Shown here: piece after piece, positions 6,687 through 13,553 of the stretch
Layout of the letters: each line of letters opens with the position of its first letter
How positions within the stretch are numbered: position 1 is the stretch's first letter
Source of the DNA: an uncultured Leptotrichia sp.
Lineage (GTDB): Bacteria > Fusobacteriota > Fusobacteriia > Fusobacteriales > Leptotrichiaceae
Length of the DNA: 13,608 bases
Direction of reading: 5' to 3'
Assembly: GCA_938017765.1 (NCBI GenBank)
Contig: CALIJH010000156.1
Span: 1-13,608, forward strand
Program-made: the position numbers and the translations under genes
The notes under the pieces: generated by a model
The model's database searches: none
What the model saw: only the letters and a program-made list of their open reading frames with translations
Told to the model about the DNA's origin: nothing

Positions 6687-7205
6687 TTAATTTTTTTGAT
6701 TTAATTTTTTCCATTTTCTTATTTTTGTCCTGAAAGTTTTAAAAGGAGCAACTGTGTTTATATGTATCCACTTCCAGACAGGCCAGTTACTTGATGTGGA
6801 AGAAGCCCATTGCCTTGCTCCCGTTTCAAAAAGCTCTTTTTCAGTATAACTTTCTACCAAATCAGTTATTTTTTCCACTGATATATTAAATTCTGTTATC
6901 AGTTTTTCCATAGAATAATCTTTATATTCCTCATAAAAGGACTTATAAAGATCTCCTAATTTATTCCATTTATATCCTTCCTTGGGAGTAACCACTTTTT
7001 CCCCTTTCTTTTCTTTCTCCTCCCATGAAAGTACAAGTTTCACCCAACCCAGCTGATAAGCTATCGTCTGTGCAGGACTTCTATCCACTCCTTCTACTAA
7101 AGTATCTTTACTTTCATCTGTTATCTTTTCAAATTCATCGATAAACAGTTTTGCTCTTTTATTTATCTCATTTATCAGTTCTTTTTTATTCAAATATTCC
7201 TGCAT
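6687..7205 (-). CDS. ClbS/DfsB family four-helix protein (DUF1706)
   Basis: The 172-aa protein shows the family pattern: N-terminal KKELINEINKRAKLFIDEF helix, SPAQTIAYQLGW near 43-54 followed by VLSWE, GYKWNKLGDL near 77-86, and the highly conserved C-terminal NTVAPFKTFRTKIRKWKK (150-167). ClbS of pks-positive Enterobacteriaceae is a cyclopropane hydrolase that detoxifies the genotoxin colibactin, and DfsB-type relatives are widespread and mostly untested. Here no colibactin-like synthesis genes are present, so it would be a resistance gene against foreign or unknown toxins. The site AGGAG is 7 nt before the ATG, and the gap to the GyrI-like gene upstream is only 15 nt, so the two are co-transcribed. 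It is the last gene of a VOC, GyrI-like, ClbS operon. Family assignment is strong and the substrate is unknown. Confidence 0.9.
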   Translation of the reverse strand: MQEYLNKKELINEINKRAKLFIDEFEKITDESKDTLVEGVDRSPAQTIAYQLGWVKLVLSWEEKEKKGEKVVTPKEGYKWNKLGDLYKSFYEEYKDYSMEKLITEFNISVEKITDLVESYTEKELFETGARQWASSTSSNWPVWKWIHINTVAPFKTFRTKIRKWKKLNQKN

Positions 7206-7220
7206 AATTATCTCCTAATA

Positions 7221-7715
7221 TTATTTTATGCTGATATAAATGTGAATTTCCATATTTTCATAGCTTTCACCTGATATTTCATAGTTGTCTTTAGTTATAT
7301 ATTCTTCAAAATCATAAGTATAATTTCTTATATCAGATTTTTCCTTTCCAAATTCTTCCCAAAATTTATACCAAAATTCTCCAACAGCCTTTTCAGGATT
7401 TCCAAAAATAACAAACTTTGCATACTTTCCCTCAGGAATTTCTATTTTTATCATATTTTCAGGAATTTCATCAGCTATACCTTTTACTTCACAACCTGTA
7501 AGACAGTCATATTCAAAGCCATTTTCATTACTGTAGTTATAATAAACTCCCATAAGATTACCGTTTTTTCTATCTTTTACATTTTTTACACCTTTTTCAG
7601 AATATAAATCTTTCCATAAATTCCAGATTGTATCCTGTGCTGCTTTCTCTTCCTTTATTCTCGCCTTTAATCCAACAAGAGTTTTTTTACTGATTTCTAC
7701 TATTTCATATTTCAT
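7221..7715 (-). CDS. GyrI-like / AraC effector-binding-domain protein
   Basis: The 164-aa stand-alone domain shows the GyrI-like fold: KTLVGLKARI near 11-20, the helix with TIWNLWKDL, strand MGVYYNY near 55-61, YDCLTGCEV near 69-77, IPEGKYAKFVIFG near 93-105, and a terminal IHIYISIK strand. These domains bind small molecules in AraC/MerR-type regulators. As single domains they include SbmC/GyrI, which protects against gyrase poisons and mitomycin. They also include GyrI-like enzymes reported to hydrolyse cyclopropanoid DNA-alkylating antibiotics. No DNA-binding domain is fused. AAAGGTGG lies 8 nt before the ATG. The gene sits 21 nt after the VOC gene and 15 nt before the ClbS-family gene. That context favours a detoxifying or sequestering role over regulation (inference). 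Confidence 0.8.
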   Translation of the reverse strand: MKYEIVEISKKTLVGLKARIKEEKAAQDTIWNLWKDLYSEKGVKNVKDRKNGNLMGVYYNYSNENGFEYDCLTGCEVKGIADEIPENMIKIEIPEGKYAKFVIFGNPEKAVGEFWYKFWEEFGKEKSDIRNYTYDFEEYITKDNYEISGESYENMEIHIYISIK

Positions 7716-7736
7716 AATTATACCACCTTTATTAAT

Positions 7737-8138
7737 TTATTTGTATTGTTTTAAAAATTCTTCAGTTGGTTCTATAATCTGTATAACATCTATCAGAAGA
7801 TTATCAGGACCTTCAAAAATAAAATGCCTCTGTCCCCATTCCTCATTTTGTATTTCTAGCAATATGTTCATATTTTTATCTTCTGAAATCCTTTCATATA
7901 TTTTATCAACATCTTCAACTTCAAAATTTAATATAATTCCTTTGGATTGTTGCCTGAATCTTTCTGGAATTGTTTCATGATTTTTATCTATAATTGCTAT
8001 CTCAAAGTTATTCTCATGTTTCAAACTGATATACCAATCGCTGACAAATGTTTCTTTAAAATTAAAATACTTTTTTATAAAATTTCCTGTTTCCTTTATG
8101 TTATTACTTAAAATTACAGGATAAAAACTATTTAACAT
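7737..8138 (-). CDS. VOC superfamily (glyoxalase/bleomycin resistance-like) protein
   Basis: The 133-aa protein has two beta-alpha-beta-beta-beta modules: FYPVILSNNIKETGNFIKKYFNF near 5-27 and GIILNFEVEDVDKIYERI near 67-84. It ends with WGQRHFIFEGPDNLLIDVIQ (101-120), the usual VOC closing strand with Gly-Pro-Asp in place of Asp-Pro-Asp. There is no histidine at the first metal position and the ligand set looks incomplete. That fits drug-binding, bleomycin-resistance-like members better than metal-dependent glyoxalase I. AAAGGAGG stands 8 nt before the ATG at 8138. It is the first gene of the VOC, GyrI-like, ClbS operon, directly downstream of a 24-nt palindrome and a YafY-type regulator. Substrate specificity cannot be read from the sequence. 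Confidence 0.85.
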   Translation of the reverse strand: MLNSFYPVILSNNIKETGNFIKKYFNFKETFVSDWYISLKHENNFEIAIIDKNHETIPERFRQQSKGIILNFEVEDVDKIYERISEDKNMNILLEIQNEEWGQRHFIFEGPDNLLIDVIQIIEPTEEFLKQYK

Positions 8139-8171
8139 AAAAATTCCTCCTTTCTAAAATTTTCTATAATT

Positions 8172-8177
8172 ATTATA
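8172..8177 (-). promoter_or_regulatory. -10 element of the VOC/GyrI/ClbS operon
   Basis: TATAAT on the minus strand, with an inferred start near 8165. The -35 region falls inside the palindrome at 8186-8209 and lacks a good hexamer at 16-18 bp. Occupancy of the palindrome would therefore control this promoter. Confidence 0.5.
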
Positions 8178-8185
8178 ATACAAAA

Positions 8186-8209
8186 AATATGACACCAGTG
8201 TGTCATATT
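8186..8209. promoter_or_regulatory. Perfect 10-4-10 palindrome, candidate operator for the YafY-type regulator
   Basis: AATATGACAC and GTGTCATATT flank CAGT. It lies between the regulator gene (stop at 8233) and the VOC start (8138), covering the -35 region of the operon promoter. The TGACA half-site also occurs as a direct repeat in the regulator's own promoter (9185-9202). Alternatively, on the minus strand the stem is followed by TTTTTTG and could terminate the regulator transcript; both roles are possible together. Confidence 0.6.
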
Positions 8210-8232
8210 CAAAATTTTATTTATAATTTTTT

Positions 8233-9126
8233 TTACAAATAATTCTCTCTCATCTTTTCAATCTTATCTGATAAAATCTTTTTTATTCTTTCGGGTTCCT
8301 TTACTTTCAAATATTCTCCGAAAGAAAGCAAATATCCGTAAACCCATTCATTTTCAGGATTTTCCATTATAACTTCAAAATTTCCGTCTTTCATTTTATT
8401 TATATTTTCTTCCGAAAATTCATCATAGACACGGTATGCCTGTGATTTATCTATCTCGGCTATAACTTTTACTCTCTTTACTGCTTCCTTTTCATCATTT
8501 ATCTCAAAATCTTCCATTGATTTATCAAAATGTTCTTCTGTTAAAGTCAGTCCTTTTATCCTGTTTATTTTAAACTGTCTGATACTTTTCTTCTCATGAC
8601 AATATGCAAACAGATACCACGCCTTTTCTTTAAACCATATTTTCAGCGGGTCGGCAGTTCTTCGAGATTTTTCCCCTTTTGTATTATGGTATGTAAAATT
8701 GACCGTTTTTTTATTTAATATCGCTTTTTTTATATTTTCAAATAGAGTACTGTCCTCAGCTCCATATCTGGAAAAATCGATTTCTATCCAGTTATCTGAT
8801 GATTTATTAAAAATCAGACTCATTTTTTCAAGAATTTCTTCCACTTCGGGATAACTGGCAGCTTTTAGACTTTGTAATGCGTACAATATTTCATTTTGCT
8901 CATCCTGAGAAATCAGAGTTTTATTTAAAACATAGCTTTCGAGCAGTCTGATTCCTCCATTTTTACCCCTTGAGGAATATACGGGTATCCCTGCAAAAGT
9001 TAGAGTTTCAATATCTCTGTACACAGTTCTTATAGAAACTTCAAAATGTTCAGCCAATTCTTTGGCAGTTACATTTTTCTTATTCAGTAATATATAAACC
9101 ATTTCAAATAATCTGTTTATCTGCAT
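8233..9126 (-). CDS. YafY-family HTH-WYL transcriptional regulator
   Basis: The 297-aa protein has an HTH_11-type winged helix at 1-55 (TAKELAEHFEVSIRTVYRDI, wing SSRGKNGGIRL). A WYL domain follows at about 125-215 with AWYLFAYC (Trp170-Tyr171-Leu172) and RQFKINRIKGL. A C-terminal WCX-like region (about 220-297) completes the standard three-part architecture. These proteins act as ligand-responsive repressors or activators of adjacent genes. AGGAG stands 7 nt before the ATG at 9126. It lies upstream of the VOC, GyrI-like, ClbS operon on the same strand and is divergent from the ABC transporter operon starting at 9343, so it can regulate both. A 7-bp inverted repeat, CTAATAT/ATATTAG (9136-9159), overlaps its own ribosome site. 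It is only distantly similar to the other WYL regulator at 2412-3353. Confidence 0.9.
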   Translation of the reverse strand: MQINRLFEMVYILLNKKNVTAKELAEHFEVSIRTVYRDIETLTFAGIPVYSSRGKNGGIRLLESYVLNKTLISQDEQNEILYALQSLKAASYPEVEEILEKMSLIFNKSSDNWIEIDFSRYGAEDSTLFENIKKAILNKKTVNFTYHNTKGEKSRRTADPLKIWFKEKAWYLFAYCHEKKSIRQFKINRIKGLTLTEEHFDKSMEDFEINDEKEAVKRVKVIAEIDKSQAYRVYDEFSEENINKMKDGNFEVIMENPENEWVYGYLLSFGEYLKVKEPERIKKILSDKIEKMRENYL

Positions 9127-9159
9127 ATTTTTCTCCTAATATCGTTATATTTATATTAG

Positions 9160-9190
9160 ATTATACCACATAAATACTTTATATTGACAA
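9160..9190 (-). promoter_or_regulatory. Promoter of the YafY-family regulator with TGACAAA direct repeats
   Basis: The minus strand has TTGTCA (9185-9190) and TATAAT (9160-9165) with a 19-bp spacer, improved by TGG directly before the -10 (extended -10). TGACAAA occurs twice in direct orientation 11 bp apart (9185-9191 and 9196-9202) across the -35, one helical turn apart. It shares the TGACA core of the palindrome at 8186-8209, which suggests autoregulation. Confidence 0.6.
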
Positions 9191-9270
9191 AATTCTGACA
9201 AATTTCTTACATATTTTTATTTTTTGAAAGTTTTTTTATTATACATCTACATTTTTTAATAAATATGAGG

Positions 9271-9276
9271 TATAAT
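9271..9276 (+). promoter_or_regulatory. -10 element of the ABC transporter operon
   Basis: Perfect TATAAT on the plus strand, with an inferred start near 9283 and a leader of about 60 nt to the ATG at 9343. The best -35 is TCTACA (9246-9251) at a long 19-bp spacing. Confidence 0.45.
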
Positions 9277-9286
9277 TTTAGTAGAA

Positions 9287-9309
9287 AATATTTTGATTAT
9301 CAAAATATT
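9287..9309. promoter_or_regulatory. 10-3-10 inverted repeat in the ABC operon leader
   Basis: AATATTTTGA and TCAAAATATT pair perfectly around TTA. It begins about 10 bp after the -10 hexamer, at the start of the transcript, where a bound repressor would block initiation or elongation. On the plus strand no T run follows, so it is not a terminator for this operon. Confidence 0.45.
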
Positions 9310-9342
9310 AAAAAGAGCCTTTTAGTGAATGGAGATTTTTTT

Positions 9343-11067
9343 ATGAACAATCTAAAATTTTTATTGAAACTTTCAGGACAGCATAAAATTAAACTTATCA
9401 TTGCTGCCTTATTCAGTATAATCAGCACTACTTTATCAGCAATTCCTTATATTCTTGTATACAGGATTATTCTCGAACTTTTTAATGATAAAATTGATTA
9501 CAGGAATATACAGTCTTTAGTATTCAAAGCTATATTTTTCATCATTTTAGGTGTTGCCGCACGTATTTTATCGGGAATATTCTCCCACATTTCGGCATTC
9601 AATATTCTTTATAAAATAAGGATTGACCTTATCGAACATATGTCAGGACTGAATATGGGTTTTTTTAAAAAAAGTATGACAGGAAAACTGAAAAAAATTA
9701 TTAATGAAGATGTGGAAAAGCTTGAAAACTTTATTGCTCATCAAATTCCTGATTTATCTTCGGCTTTTGTAACTCCGCTGATTTTTTTCGGAATTATGCT
9801 TTATTTTAACTGGAAGCTGTCATTAGTACTATTTATCCCTGTTATTTTAGGGATACTCGCCCAAAGCGGTATGTTTAAAAACTATATGGGAAAAGTAGAC
9901 CATTTTTACAAACTTGTAGCAAAACTGAACTCTACAATTATGGAATATATAAACGCCATGAATGTTATGAAAGCATTTAATCTCACGGCAAAATCCTTTA
10001 AAGACTACAGGGACAACACTCAGGAATATGCAGATTACTGGGTAGAGCTTACGGAACTCGCAGTGCCTTATTATTCAGCATTTCTCTGTCTTGTAGATAC
10101 GGGAATGCTCTTTATTATCCCTATTGGCGGGATTATGCTCCTGAACAGTCGAATAACGGTTCCCGTCTATATTCTGTTTCTCTTGATGAGTACGATATTC
10201 TTAAATTCATTAAAGTCATTATTTGAACTTTCTCAAAATCTTTCTTTCCTTTTGAAAGGAATGGAAAAAATTATCGAAATTTTTGATGAAAAAGAACAGA
10301 CATCAGGAAATATCGAATTTCCTCAAAATTTTTCCCAAGGTCTGAAATATGAAAACATTACATTTGCATACAATAAAGCCAAAGTTATAAATGACTTTAC
10401 CTTAAATATTAAGGCAGGTACTACAACAGCTCTTGTAGGTCCGTCAGGCTCGGGAAAAACTACAATAGGGCTTTTAGCAGGAAGATTTTGGGACACAGAT
10501 GAGGGAAAAATAACTATCGACGGCATAAATATAAAGGATATTTCCTATGAAAGCCTTATGGATAATGTATCCTTTGTCTTTCAGCATACTTTTATGCTTC
10601 ACGATACAATATACGAAAATATTCTAATGGGAAAAAATTATACCCGCGACGAAGTCGAAAATGCTGCTAAAAAAGCTCAAATTCATGATTTTATTATGTC
10701 ATTGCCTGATAAATATGAAACAAAAATAGGTGAAGGCGGAATAAAATTAAGCGGGGGAGAAAAACAGAGAATTTCCATTGCCCGTGCCATTTTAAAAAAT
10801 ACTCCTATTGTCATACTTGACGAAGTAACATCTTATTCCGACATTGAAAACGAGGCTAAAATTCAGTCAGCTTTAAAAACTTTACTGAAAGGAAAAACTG
10901 CATTGATTATTGCCCATAGACTTTATACTATTAAAAATGCCGATAACATTGTTTTTATGAATAAAGGTAAAATTATGGAACAGGGTACTCACGATGAGCT
11001 TCTTAAAAATCGAGCCGATTATTGGCATTTATGGTCTCTATATAATGAAGAAAAACAGGAAAATTGA
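9343..11067 (+). CDS. ABC transporter, fused permease and ATPase (first of a pair)
   Basis: The 574-aa half-transporter has six membrane helices in the first 320 residues (type IV exporter fold) and one nucleotide-binding domain. Motifs are Walker A GPSGSGKTT (366-374), Q-loop FVFQHTFML, signature LSGGEKQ (469-475), Walker B IVILDE with Glu494 present, and switch His525. The D-loop region reads TSYSD where most relatives have TSALD. Start: the frame stays open to an ATG at 9265, but that precedes the TATAAT at 9271. GGAG stands 8 nt before the ATG at 9343. It probably forms a heterodimer with the next gene. Relatives of such pairs export drugs or peptides, or import siderophores (YbtPQ/IrtAB type). 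The substrate is not determinable. It is divergent from the YafY-type regulator and possibly controlled by it. Confidence 0.9.
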   Translation: MNNLKFLLKLSGQHKIKLIIAALFSIISTTLSAIPYILVYRIILELFNDKIDYRNIQSLVFKAIFFIILGVAARILSGIFSHISAFNILYKIRIDLIEHMSGLNMGFFKKSMTGKLKKIINEDVEKLENFIAHQIPDLSSAFVTPLIFFGIMLYFNWKLSLVLFIPVILGILAQSGMFKNYMGKVDHFYKLVAKLNSTIMEYINAMNVMKAFNLTAKSFKDYRDNTQEYADYWVELTELAVPYYSAFLCLVDTGMLFIIPIGGIMLLNSRITVPVYILFLLMSTIFLNSLKSLFELSQNLSFLLKGMEKIIEIFDEKEQTSGNIEFPQNFSQGLKYENITFAYNKAKVINDFTLNIKAGTTTALVGPSGSGKTTIGLLAGRFWDTDEGKITIDGINIKDISYESLMDNVSFVFQHTFMLHDTIYENILMGKNYTRDEVENAAKKAQIHDFIMSLPDKYETKIGEGGIKLSGGEKQRISIARAILKNTPIVILDEVTSYSDIENEAKIQSALKTLLKGKTALIIAHRLYTIKNADNIVFMNKGKIMEQGTHDELLKNRADYWHLWSLYNEEKQEN

Positions 11068-11092
11068 CAGTACTAAATAGAATGGATAAAAT
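11064..11092 (+). promoter_or_regulatory. Internal promoter for the second ABC gene
   Basis: TTGACA (11064-11069), a 17-bp spacer and TAAAAT (11087-11092) form a near-consensus promoter that overlaps the stop codon of the first ABC gene. The inferred start is near 11099. It would allow separate expression of the second subunit. Confidence 0.5.
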
Positions 11093-11112
11093 ATTCAGAA
11101 TATTTCTTATCC
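11084..11112 (+). terminator. Hairpin with T-rich tail between the two ABC genes
   Basis: GGATAA pairs with TTATCC, and AATATTC with GAATATT, with a two-base bulge and tight loop. TACTTTTTATATTTT follows. It could be a partial terminator that reduces read-through from the first ABC gene. A transcript from the internal promoter starts inside the hairpin and would escape it. Confidence 0.4.
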
Positions 11113-11184
11113 TACTTTTTATATTTTCAGATTATATTTTCAAAAAATATTTCCATAAAAATTTTATAAAAAAGGAGATAAAAA

Positions 11185-12918
11185 ATGTTTAATGATATAA
11201 AAACTCTTTCAGGTAAGGAATTTAAACGTCTAAAAAAACCAATATTCTTCCTTGTTATAGACTCACTATTTTATATGATGAATTATATGATGTTCTATTT
11301 TACGATAGTCGACCTCATAACAAATACATTTACACTTCATAAAATTATAATTTACACTGTTATAATGCTCATTGCAAATATACTTAGATACTTATTCAAC
11401 CGTGTCGGATATACAGGAATACAAAGTCAGGGAGCAAGAATTATTCAGGATTTGAGGCTCCGTATGGGAGATCATTTAAGAAACCTGAATTTAGGATATT
11501 TCAGTAAACATAATATAGGAAATGTTATAAATATTATAACTAATGATTTACAGGATTTTGAACATGTACTTACCCATAGTACATCCGAGCTTATAAAACT
11601 TTCCATATTGTCAGTATATTTATTATTGATTACTTTTGTCATTTCCCCGATTTTAGGATTTATTCAGATTGCTATTGCAGGATTTGGAGCTGTATTTATA
11701 ACTCTCGGAATGAAAAAAAGCTCGAAAATAGCCCTAAATAAAAAACATACTATGGACAATGTTGTTTCACGTATGGTCGAATACATTTCGGGAATAGAGC
11801 TGTTCAAATCCTATAATCTTGCAGGGGAAAAATTTAAAAGATTGACAGACAGCTTCAATGATTTAAAAAAAGAAAGTATCAATACTGAAATCGCTTTAGC
11901 CCCCTATATTCTTATTTTTCAACTAATTGTGGATATTTCCTTTGCCCTGCTCCTTTTACTTTCTACGCGGCTGTTCATAGGCGGCTCCATTACTAAAATA
12001 ATGTTTTTCTCATATATCATAATAGGACTTTCCCTTTCAAATATTTTAAAGGCATTTTCAGCCCAGTATGTACTCTTCCGATATATGAAGCTTGCAACCG
12101 ATAAACTTATAAATGTATACAACGAAAAGGAAATTTCTTATGAATACGAAGTTATTCCTTTTAAAGATTATACTATAAAATTTGATAATGTAAGTTTTGC
12201 TTATGAAAAGGACAAACCTGTACTGAAAAATATCAGTTTTGAGGCGAAACAGGGTACCACAACAGCTCTCGTAGGTTCTTCAGGTTCAGGAAAGACAACT
12301 GTTACAAACCTGATTGCAAGATTTTGGGACTGTCAATCGGGAGTTATCACCATTGACGGAGTTGATATCAGGAAAGTCTATCCCGAAGAACTGCTCACAA
12401 ATATAAGTATGATTTTTCAGGATGTCTATCTTGTAAATGATACTATAGAAAACAACATAAAACTGGGAAAACCTGACGCAACCCGTGAAGAAGTTATTGA
12501 AGCCGCTAAAAATGCCAACTGCCATAAATTTATAACAGAACTGGAAAACGGTTATGATACTGTTGTAGGTGAAGGCGGTTCCACACTTTCAGGGGGAGAA
12601 AAACAGAGAATTTCCATTGCCAGAGCTTTACTTAAAGATACTCCGATTATTTTACTTGACGAAGCTACCGCTTCCCTTGATGCCGACAACGAATATGAAA
12701 TAAGAAAATCTCTAAATAAATTGATTGAAAATAAAACAGTAATTACTATAGCCCACAAACTCAATACTATCAGGAATTATGACCATATAATAGTAATGTC
12801 GGACGGTATTATAGAGGAAAAAGGTACTCATGAAGAATTAATGGAAAATAAAGGCAGATATTATCATATGTACACCGAAATGAAAAAAGCACAAAGTGAA
12901 GAATACAGCCTAATTTGA
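11185..12918 (+). CDS. ABC transporter, fused permease and ATPase (second of a pair)
   Basis: The 577-aa half-transporter has the same layout as its neighbour: six helices to about residue 310, then a nucleotide-binding domain. Walker A is GSSGSGKTT (364-372), Q-loop MIFQDVYL, signature LSGGEKQ (468-474), Walker B IILLDE with Glu493, canonical D-loop ASLD and switch His524. Both ATP sites of the predicted heterodimer keep intact consensus residues. AAGGAG stands 7 nt before the ATG. A 117-nt gap from the first gene holds an internal promoter and hairpin, unusual for obligate partners. It is probably a subunit of the same transporter; a homodimer cannot be excluded. No clear terminator follows and the next gene has its own promoter. 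Confidence 0.9.
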   Translation: MFNDIKTLSGKEFKRLKKPIFFLVIDSLFYMMNYMMFYFTIVDLITNTFTLHKIIIYTVIMLIANILRYLFNRVGYTGIQSQGARIIQDLRLRMGDHLRNLNLGYFSKHNIGNVINIITNDLQDFEHVLTHSTSELIKLSILSVYLLLITFVISPILGFIQIAIAGFGAVFITLGMKKSSKIALNKKHTMDNVVSRMVEYISGIELFKSYNLAGEKFKRLTDSFNDLKKESINTEIALAPYILIFQLIVDISFALLLLLSTRLFIGGSITKIMFFSYIIIGLSLSNILKAFSAQYVLFRYMKLATDKLINVYNEKEISYEYEVIPFKDYTIKFDNVSFAYEKDKPVLKNISFEAKQGTTTALVGSSGSGKTTVTNLIARFWDCQSGVITIDGVDIRKVYPEELLTNISMIFQDVYLVNDTIENNIKLGKPDATREEVIEAAKNANCHKFITELENGYDTVVGEGGSTLSGGEKQRISIARALLKDTPIILLDEATASLDADNEYEIRKSLNKLIENKTVITIAHKLNTIRNYDHIIVMSDGIIEEKGTHEELMENKGRYYHMYTEMKKAQSEEYSLI

Positions 12919-12971
12919 TAAAGCTCTAATTTTTTTCTGAATTACTTTGCCCGATAAACTGTAACTGACTA

Positions 12972-13000
12972 TTGACAAATAAACTCTTTTATATTATCAT
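12972..13000 (+). promoter_or_regulatory. Promoter of the small secreted protein gene
   Basis: TTGACA (12972-12977), a 17-bp spacer and TATCAT (12995-13000, 5 of 6 to consensus). The inferred start is near 13007, giving a leader of about 29 nt that contains the AAGGAG site. Confidence 0.65.
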
Positions 13001-13035
13001 AATAAAATAAAAATACAGAATAAGGAGAAGTATAA

Positions 13036-13449
13036 ATGAAAAAAATAATCTTAATATGCTTATTTATGTTTGCTATGCTCAGTTTTTCAGCACCTGAAAG
13101 AGATAACAGGGGAGTCCTTGTTATGGAGCCTGACGAATGGTTTCAAATGTTTGGAGACAATGCTAAAACAAATGGAAGATGTTCTTTTATCGGAGCTTCG
13201 ATTATGCAACTGGCTTATACAAGTGAAGGTAAAATGAAATCACCTCTGGAAGAAGTCTTTAATAATTTATCAGCGGTAAATGCTATGTTATATGACGAGG
13301 GATTACGTCATCCTTCAGGAGATAACAGCTTACTTTTTGAATACTACTATTTTAAAAATTGTCGCAAACTCACTGATAAAGACTTTAATTTAGTTGCTTC
13401 ACCCAGCTTCAAAAAAGTATTTAGTGAAATTTATTCAACTTATAAATAA
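13036..13449 (+). CDS. Small secreted protein of unknown function
   Basis: The 137-aa protein starts with a clear Sec signal peptide (KK at 2-3, hydrophobic core to about 17, cleavage expected after SFSA at 16-19), leaving a mature protein of about 118 residues. The mature part has two cysteines (Cys49 and Cys109) that could form a disulfide after export. It also has an aromatic-rich segment EYYYFKNC near 102-109 and no lipobox or further membrane helix. I do not recognise the family. AGGAG stands 8 nt before the ATG and a good promoter precedes it, so it is very likely expressed as a single-gene unit. Small genes of this kind with the SFSA-type leader are common in Leptotrichia-like genomes. 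No link to the ABC transporter upstream is visible. Confidence 0.8.
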   Translation: MKKIILICLFMFAMLSFSAPERDNRGVLVMEPDEWFQMFGDNAKTNGRCSFIGASIMQLAYTSEGKMKSPLEEVFNNLSAVNAMLYDEGLRHPSGDNSLLFEYYYFKNCRKLTDKDFNLVASPSFKKVFSEIYSTYK

Positions 13450-13458
13450 AAACATACG

Positions 13459-13511
13459 AAAAACATATTATTCATTTTATTCATTTGAAAAAAAATTATA
13501 ATTATGTTTTT
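13459..13511 (+). terminator. Weak hairpin after the secreted protein gene
   Basis: AAAAACATATTAT pairs with ATAATTATGTTTTT apart from one bulged base, over a loop of about 26 nt, ending in a T run. Low G-C content and a long loop make it a tentative terminator. Confidence 0.3.
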
Positions 13512-13526
13512 GTATTATTTCATCTA

Positions 13527-13552
13527 TTTTTTTATAACGTTTTATAAAAAAA
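13527..13552. repeat. 11-bp inverted repeat directly beside the right IS end
   Basis: TTTTTTTATAA and TTATAAAAAAA pair perfectly around CGTT and end one base before the GGGG that begins the IS end. It could be a small terminator-like hairpin used as the insertion target, or part of the IS junction. Confidence 0.35.
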
Positions 13553-13553
13553 G

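Noticed and set aside
9265..9342. N-terminal extension of the first ABC protein
   Set aside because: The extension contains the TATAAT and a palindrome, and its ATG has no ribosome site; GGAG precedes the ATG at 9343.
12286..12764. Minus-strand frames within the second ABC gene
   Set aside because: They are antisense to the conserved nucleotide-binding domain and have no start signals.
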